Below, piece by piece: positions 58,036 to 64,000 of a stretch of 64,000 nt of DNA; position 1 is the first letter of the stretch; each line of letters opens with the position of its first letter. The position numbers were made by a program, and so were the translations under genes. The notes under the pieces are model-generated. The model saw only the letters and a program-made list of their open reading frames with translations. It searched no databases and had not been told where the DNA came from. Source of the DNA: Clavulina sp. PMI_390 (Eukaryota > Basidiomycota > Agaricomycetes > Cantharellales > Hydnaceae); the NCBI GenBank assembly GCA_015039315.1, contig WIDE01000010.1:149236-213235 (forward strand), read 5' to 3'.

Positions 58036-58636
58036 ATTGTGGAGATGGAAGGCAAGCAAGATAGTGCTTAGGAAAAGAAGTGCGCGTGAGTATAGAACTG
58101 TCGAACAAAAGGATGTCTCAGTTCCTCGTCATCAGCAAATACACCATGACAAATAAAACGCACTACGACTATGAGGTGATACGTCATGAATCTTGGAGGG
58201 GAGGAGGAAAGCTCTTAGATGATATTCTAACATGGCGAATGACTAGCAATAGCTCCGATTTAGATGTGGAGTCTCACGCGATCATGGAAGCTCGGAACAT
58301 TCTCCTCGTAGTTTCGTCGGCTCATCGAGGCGTATCTTTGAAAGGGGCTGCTTTCATCGCGTTTTTGATCCCATACGAACCCTCTGAGATATAATCAATG
58401 CTCCTGGTCTGGATCAGCAGTGACTGTCCGAGCGCGATGTGGCCGAAACGCTAAGCGCGAGCTCGACCCAAACAAAGTCAAATAACTGGCAAAGCAAATT
58501 TCTGCGAAATTCTTAGGTTTCGCTTCTACAGTCATTTGTGGCATAGAGGGGGGTTGGGACTGTGCTCAAGGTTGGATGTGCCACTAAGGACGACGAATTA
58601 GCAAGCGCTGGTAGCAGCTCTTTGGTTGGTGACGCG
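58036..58636. other. Intergenic region between divergent genes
   Basis: 600 bp shared upstream region of kinase-like copy C (minus) and MYG1 (plus). The frame at 58080-58394 is open but shows no motif or splice context and is treated as chance. No TATA box is evident near MYG1, fitting a housekeeping promoter. Confidence 0.4.
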
Positions 58637-60282
58637 ATGTCGCTGTCACGCTCTTTCCTTCTCCCTGTTCGTCGCGTTTTCCTATATCACCACCCGAACA
58701 CTCGAAGAACAATGGCTTCCGTTATTGGCACCACTGGAGATGCCACTCTCGTCTCCGTCCCAGGTCTCAGCGTTGCCCCGATCGCAGTTGCTGATTCAGA
58801 CTCCGACAGCCAACCCGCCTCCAAAAAGGTGAAGACTGAGCTGCCCACCATCGGCACCCACAACGGCACTTTCCACTGCGACGAGGCGCTAGCTGTGTTT
58901 CTTCTACGACTGACTTCGACATACAAAGATGCTAGTTCGCCTTCCTACTTTCTTTAGCTGACGACGAGAGCCCACCACTGAGTATCTGTGACAGAGCTTG
59001 TGCGAACTCGCGATCCCGCCACCTTGGATACCTGTGACATCGTGGTGGATGTCGGGGCCGTGTATGACCCAGCTGCTCTTCGATTCGATCACCACCAACG
59101 TGGGTTCACCGAGAACTTTGGTCATGGCTTCGTCACGAAGCTGTCCTCCGCGGGTCTCATCTACAAGTGGGTTCATCGTACCGCTCCCTGCTGAATTACT
59201 CCCTACTAAATGCTGTATCCAGACACTACGGCGAAGAAATCATCTCCACTGTCCAGAAGATCCCCATCAATTCGCCTACTATTTCTGCCCTGTATCTCAA
59301 GTTGTATCGAGTAGGTCACACCCACCCCCTTGATCCCTGGAACCTCTCGCTAACAACACATATAGGAATTCATCGAAGCTATCGACGGGATCGACAATGG
59401 CGTCAACCAGTACCCTAAAGAAGCCGAGCCCCTATACAAGAGTAGCACCAACCTATCCAGCCGAGTCGGCTTCCTCAACCCTCGCTGGAACCAAACCTTC
59501 TCCAATGCTGATGTTGATGTGGGTCCTATAAGTTCTCCCCCTTCTCCCCCTCATCTCTTCTATTCTGCGATCCTGATCATTTATTCTACAAAAGGCGAGG
59601 TTCGAGCAGGCATCAAAACTCACAGGCTCAGAGTTCCTCGACCGTCTGAGCTATTACGCCGAAGCATGGCTTCCCGCACGAGAAATCGTGGAACCAGCGT
59701 TTTCATCTCGGAGAGACGTTCATCCTTCTGGGAGGATCATCCTGTTCACCTCTTTCGCACCATGGAAGGTAAGTGACGAAGCTTGTTTACCCTGGTGAGT
59801 CGAAGCGCGAGTCGGTGCTAATACCAAATCACTTCCACTAGGAGCATCTGTTTGATATAGAGTCGGAACAGCAAGCGACCGCGGCCGATCATCCCTACTA
59901 CATCATCTATCCTGATGAAACCGGGGGCAACTGGCGTGTGCAGGCTGTCCCCGTGTCACCTGACAGCTTTGACTCACGGAAAGCTCTGCCCGAAGTGTAC
60001 GTACCTTCGCGTGTCAAGTTCGGACCATCACGGTGTGCGACGCTAATTTACACATGTCTTAATGCAGATGGCGAGGGCTGAGGGATGATAAACTCTCAGA
60101 AGTTAGTGGGATTCCGGGCGGTATCTTTGTTCATGCGTCTGGGTTTATCGGAGGTGAGAGATAACTAGATTCCCCCGAACGTCCGGTCACGTCATGTGAT
60201 ACTCATGGGCTCGCTATACTCGATAGGGAATAAGACGCAAGAGGGTGCGTTGGCCCTTGCAACAAAAGCGCTTGAATTGTGA
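58637..60282 (+). CDS. MYG1: MYG1 family protein (UPF0160, DHH-like exonuclease)
   Basis: About nine exons from ATG 58637 to TGA 60280-60282. After a short lead the core begins [21 protein letters not shown], the metal-binding family signature, and continues [37 protein letters not shown], the helix [46 protein letters not shown], the YYIIYPDE block and the end [22 protein letters not shown]1 proteins are DHH-superfamily nucleases; human MYG1 is a 3'-5' RNA exonuclease found in nucleus and mitochondria. The first ATG gives a basic, hydroxylated leader ([19 protein letters not shown]) that looks like a mitochondrial presequence. A second ATG at 58712 ([10 protein letters not shown]) would give a leaderless form. 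Conserved His and Asp residues are present and no break was seen. Confidence 0.9.
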
Positions 60283-60709
60283 AGAATCCTATTTTCACGC
60301 TTCATATCTGGCAACACGTGCATGTACTATCACGAGCAAAATATTACCTTGAATTTACTGGTTATGCGCGATGCGAAATGCTTCGTGAATCTAGAAGCGG
60401 AACCCCACGTCCTTCAAATCTCTGGCATAGCTCATATTATAGGGAGTATTTTCAAGGTGGAGCACTGGGATCGGCTGCCAGAATTGGCCATGCCAGTAAA
60501 CAAGTGACAACCGCCACCACTGCTACACACTGAACTCGCATGTTCACTCAACGCTCCTTCGGACGCTGATTGGCTTCCTACAACGAGATGAAGACCCTGA
60601 AGTAGCTGAAGATGATCATCTGCCTCAAAAACGAGAAATTGGAGCACGGTGTGTATTTTCGCCTTGTCATACTCTCACAATCCAACCAAGCAAACTACCG
60701 CCGCCTAGC

Positions 60710-62107
60710 GCGATTCAATCTGTGAACTCTTACAATAATCAGCTATCTGATATTGCTCAGGAACTGTTGGAGGGACGGAAGGCTCATTTACTACGCCAGG
60801 AAATAATCGTGAAGCAAACGCTGAACTCCATGGCTCCCGTCAATCAACTTCCACCTGAGTTGCTTGGCGAAATATTGCAGCTCTCCACGGGTCTCTACAA
60901 AGAGCCTAAGGCATATAGTGGCTGGCGCATGGTTTGGAAAACTTCGGCGCTTTCTGTATGCTACCTATGGCGAGCCATAGTGCTCAATCTACCAGCTCTG
61001 TGGTCGCAGATCTACATATCAGGAACCACCTCACAAGAAGAGATCGCTACTTGGGCCTCCCGCGCAGGAAATAAACCCCTGGACATTCGCTTGGGATTTC
61101 CTCGAGATCATCAGGACACTAATAAAAAGATGTCACAAAAAATCATCTCATCTTGGAACTCCCTAGAGACCCACCACATCCATTCTTTACGTATAGAAGG
61201 GCAGATTATCCCTAACACCATTTTACCTCTGAGGAGAAATGTTGCAGAGCTACATATCCTTATAATGCACTGTTACTTTGTGCGAATACAGCCAGACGCG
61301 GGATCCACATTCACCATTTTTCCATCTCACGTCCCTTCCAACCTCCAGGTGTTGGACGTATCAAATGAGTTCCACAATCCGATATCCATTACGCTCAGTT
61401 CCGTCGGGACGCAGGACCTATCCCGTTTGGAGTACCTTCGTTTCACGGAGGGTGTCAAACTGCTTCACGCAGGTGAGGCGCTTGCAACCTGTCGTTTGCT
61501 CAAGTTCATGGAAATTGATTCATGTGACCGGCTTCATGGATCTCTAATCTTGCTTCCCAACGTGGAACGCCTCGAGCTGGGGCCTGAGCTGCTCAAATCT
61601 TTTGATCTTCCTAAACTGTACACGCTCACTCTTCACGGTCTCCTAGAAGACACACATCATGATCTTCTGCGTCTAGGGAGTCTAAAAAAGCTTATTATTT
61701 TTGGGTTTGGCATTGGAAACATTGCCGACGCCGTAGCTTTCCTAACAAGCATTCCACAAGTCGTTTATCTTGAGCTCGATTTACTCGAAGGCTTAGAAGA
61801 TGTAATACAAGCGCTCTGTCGCGTAACTCCAGGGGTTACTACAGGAACTTCCTCCTTCCTATGCCCCAAACTACAAGTTTTGGAGTGCCTGTTTGAAAAC
61901 AACGTCGCCTTGTTCAAATCTCTCGTAGAAGCACGTCTCTCGTCGCCTGCCGGCTCGCCACCTCTTGAGATTTGGCTTGGGTGGCGGAATCATCCGAAAA
62001 AGAAAAAATGGGAGCCATGGATGGAAAAAATCCGCTGGGCGTCTTCCACCCGTGGGGAACACGAGCTTCGTAAGCGCCTCTTCCAGTTTTCATCGTCCTC
62101 GTCTTGA
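60710..62107 (+). CDS. F-box protein with LRR-like region (second family), start unresolved
   Basis: An open frame of 466 codons follows an acceptor (GCCGCCTAG at 60700-60708) and ends at TGA 62105-62107. It starts with a coiled coil (NNQLSDIAQELLEGRKAHLL), then the F-box core APVNQLPPELLGEILQLS, VCYLWRAIVLNLPALWSQIYIS, and about 300 residues of irregular leucine-rich repeats (LEYLRFTEG, NVERLELGPELL, LPKLYTLTLHGL). The tail is basic (RNHPKKKKWEPW). The first in-frame ATG in this exon is 60830, immediately before the F-box. A longer product would need an upstream exon. A leader ATG at 60540 with homology to 62824 is out of frame by one base, and ATG 60490 could splice in (MPVNN) if the intron is about 200 nt. 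It is related to the broken copy that follows and is a different family from the 9-20 kb array. Confidence 0.75.
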   Translation, partial: AIQSVNSYNNQLSDIAQELLEGRKAHLLRQEIIVKQTLNSMAPVNQLPPELLGEILQLSTGLYKEPKAYSGWRMVWKTSALSVCYLWRAIVLNLPALWSQIYISGTTSQEEIATWASRAGNKPLDIRLGFPRDHQDTNKKMSQKIISSWNSLETHHIHSLRIEGQIIPNTILPLRRNVAELHILIMHCYFVRIQPDAGSTFTIFPSHVPSNLQVLDVSNEFHNPISITLSSVGTQDLSRLEYLRFTEGVKLLHAGEALATCRLLKFMEIDSCDRLHGSLILLPNVERLELGPELLKSFDLPKLYTLTLHGLLEDTHHDLLRLGSLKKLIIFGFGIGNIADAVAFLTSIPQVVYLELDLLEGLEDVIQALCRVTPGVTTGTSSFLCPKLQVLECLFENNVALFKSLVEARLSSPAGSPPLEIWLGWRNHPKKKKWEPWMEKIRWASSTRGEHELRKRLFQFSSSSS

Positions 62108-62506
62108 TTTTTCCCTTGCATCTAGAAGATTTTTGATTTATAATTCAATGCGTTCGTTCGATTACTGTACTTCCTTCATGTTAAGTTGCACAAAAAGGTG
62201 GTTCGTGCGTGACCCTGTGCTAGGGTTGGAGATATAAAATTGCTTGAAAGCTATGGACTGTCGATAAATATCATGCAGGACTTTCCAAGAAATGCACTGG
62301 AATCTTAAGTGGGCAACGCTGCAGCGCGACGAAAGGCACCTTGTGATACCACGGGCATAACCTCCGAGAGGACCGAATGGAACTACATGTTATGATATAC
62401 GAGACGGGAGATTAGGGAGTATTATTATAAGATGATAAACGCAGCGTTTGCACGGACAGATATTGTTGGGGTTGAGGAAGCGTTCAACACGGTTAAAGGT
62501 GGAATT
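62108..62506. other. Intergenic interval
   Basis: 400 bp between the two F-box genes of the second family, before the minisatellite. No gene, RNA or regulatory motif was recognised. Confidence 0.4.
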
Positions 62507-62614
62507 ACAATGAGTAAGTCCAATACAATGAGTAAGTCCAATACAATGAGTAAGTCCAATACAATGAGTAAGTCCAATACAATGAGTAAGTCCAATACAA
62601 TGAGTAAGTCCAAT
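62507..62614. repeat. Minisatellite, six perfect 18-bp units
   Basis: Six identical consecutive copies of ACAATGAGTAAGTCCAAT. The unit is a multiple of three, so both strands stay open across it (MSKSNT repeated on plus, LDLLIV repeated on minus), but there is no sign that either is translated. It lies about 210 bp upstream of the leader of the second F-box copy. Confidence 0.97.
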
Positions 62615-62732
62615 ACCATCAAAGAAGGAAAGCGCGGTGAGCTATTTGACCGCTCAAAGAGTGCATGTCTAATACTTAGTCTATTTAATAGCGAGGATGC
62701 AATGAAAAGGAGAAAGAGCACTCCCATGCCGA

Positions 62733-62757
62733 TTCTGTTCTGTTCTGTTCTGTTCTG
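62733..62757. repeat. Microsatellite (TTCTG)5
   Basis: Five perfect TTCTG units just upstream of the segment (62809 onward) that is duplicated from 60530. Confidence 0.95.
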
Positions 62758-62823
62758 TCCCGATGCAAGTCGCTGCAGCGCTTGCTTCGTAAACAAGCAA
62801 CAACCGCTCTGCGCCGAATTTTC

Positions 62824-64000
62824 ATGTTCACTCAACGCTCACTTCGGACATCGATCAACTTGCTGCGGCAGGACGAAGACCTACATTCGGGTGACGATGG
62901 GCTCGCCAGTAAACTATGGGAAGATAGGGTAAAGTTGGTATCATCGTCTTGTCATGCTTGCGCATTCTGTTCATCCCAACCCTGTCGATCTCCCCTTTAG
63001 CGCTAGTCAAAGTCTGGAGTTTATTGATAACCAATTATCTGAGATAGATGGGGAATTAAAACTGCTTGAGGGTCGGAGAGCTCATTTATTACACCAGCAG
63101 ACCATGGCGAGGCGAGCGCGGAACGCAATAGCTCCCATCAATCAACTTCCAGCCGAACTACTTAGCGAGATCCTACAGCTCTCCGCACTCCCCAGAAGCT
63201 ATTTCGATCACTTTGGGAGGTCTTGCATAGTTTGGGAGCTACCAGTGCTCTCTACGTGCCACTTTTGGCGGGAAATGGTTTTGGACCTCTCAGCCATGTG
63301 GGCGCAGATCTACATATCCGACGCCACCCCATTAGCAAAGATCAAAGCTTAGCTCCACCGCGCGCGAGATCTTTCTTTGAATTTTCACTTAGAGTTTCCT
63401 GATTATGAGAGTGTCAGGCATCACGAAAGGTCACAAAACATCCTCTCATCTTGGAACTTTGTGGCGGCTCGCAAGATCCGTTCTCTGAGTGTAGAAGGAC
63501 CGGTTCACCCCAACAGTTTCTTCCCTTTAAAAGGGAATATTTCCGAGCTGCGTAGCCTCAAAGTTTACTGTGATTTGGTGGAAGATGCAGAATCCACGTT
63601 CACTGTCTTCCCCTCTCATCTCCCCCCCAACCTCAGATTTTTGGAATTACGCATTGAAAATAATATTGATAGTTTTCTCACCATCAATTTAAGCCCTGTT
63701 GCAATACAGAACCTATCCAATCTGCAGTTCTTCCGTCTCTCTGGAGATCCCAAGCTACTCAATGCAAGAAACGCCTTTGCAACCTGCCGATCTCTCAAGG
63801 TCATCCGATGGGACCCCTCTGAGAGACTTGGTGAACCTCGACTTATGATCCCCAACGTGGAAGACCTTTTCATCATGGATTCTACCCTGCTCAAATCCAT
63901 TGAGCTTCCCAAGCTTCATACTCTCACCCTTTTTGACGTCGTGGAAGACACTTCCGAGGATCTCTTGCGCTTTTCGGGATTAAAAAAGCTGATTCTTGCA
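62824..64000 (+). pseudogene. F-box/LRR-like paralog with in-frame nonsense codon, runs off the window
   Basis: This is a copy of the 60.7 kb F-box gene. A leader frame starts at ATG 62824 (MFTQRSLRTSINLLRQ). After a likely intron ending CCCCTTTAG at 63000, the coiled coil (IDNQLSEIDGELKLLEGRR), F-box core APINQLPAELLSEILQLS and MWAQIYISDATP follow. At 63350-63352 a TAG stands where the sibling has TGG for tryptophan (IATWASRAG in the sibling). Beyond it the same frame stays open for the remaining 216 codons to the window edge with normal homology (ILSSWNF, KIRSLSVEG, NLQFFRLSGD, LPKLHTLTLFDV). The leader exon as read does not join exon 2 in phase, a second possible defect. One nonsense change with the rest preserved implies a young pseudogene, a sequencing error or, less likely, a short functional F-box-only protein. 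Confidence 0.65.

Noticed and set aside
58080..58394. 104-codon frame between kinase-like copy C and MYG1
   Set aside because: No motif, no splice signals and no paralog in the window; it lies in a divergent promoter region.
62432..62932. Protein of MSKSNT repeats, and its minus-strand LDLLIV counterpart
   Set aside because: Openness is a trivial result of an 18-bp repeat unit; no splice, start context or motif supports translation.

Overview
The window looks like nuclear DNA of a mushroom-forming basidiomycete (Agaricomycetes). Protein-coding genes are packed on both strands and broken by many short introns, mostly 48-65 nt with GT...AG ends. The gene families point the same way: a fungal TRANK1-like UvrD helicase, a DNMT1-type cytosine methyltransferase with RFD and BAH domains, an AA9 lytic polysaccharide monooxygenase, and expanded F-box families. 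I saw no rRNA, tRNA, CRISPR or recognisable transposase. Gene models were built by eye from frame continuity, splice sites and family motifs. Summed exon lengths divide by three for the models where I counted every exon: PPPDE/PUL, AA9, ETF-beta, RING, the first kinase-like gene and the DNMT1 N-terminal half.

Layout. 1-8.5 kb: tail of a partial gene, a GCFC-domain (PAXBP1-like) splicing-type protein on minus, an unrecognised minus gene, and a plus gene fusing a PPPDE deSUMOylase-type peptidase, a thioredoxin fold without CxxC and a PUL domain. 8.8-20.8 kb: a tandem array of five paralogous minus-strand F-box genes, three intact and two broken. 21.2-30.5 kb: one very large minus gene, a TRANK1-like UvrD-family helicase ending in a low-complexity acidic tail. 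31.8-37.2 kb: secreted AA9 monooxygenase (+), mitochondrial ETF-beta (+) and a METTL25-like methyltransferase (-). 37.5-44.7 kb: a DNMT1-like gene in two parts, interrupted inside BAH1 by 1.5 kb that includes a 410-nt assembly gap. 45-58 kb: three paralogs of an atypical kinase-like protein, one on plus and two on minus, flanking a 1535-residue RING-H2 protein. 58.6-60.3 kb: MYG1. 60.5-64 kb: two paralogous F-box genes of a second family, one with an open frame and one carrying a nonsense codon and running off the window.

No operon-like cooperation is expected in this genome type. The themes are housekeeping genes (splicing factor, ETF-beta, MYG1, METTL25-like) interleaved with fast-evolving families (F-box, kinase-like) that show duplication and decay. 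The most notable points are the interrupted DNMT1 gene and the internal RFD duplication in it. Others are the kinase-like family that stops just after its DFG motif, the acidic PPPL-motif tail on the helicase, and several very small exons (8, 13, 14, 19 and 22 nt), some of which encode conserved residues.
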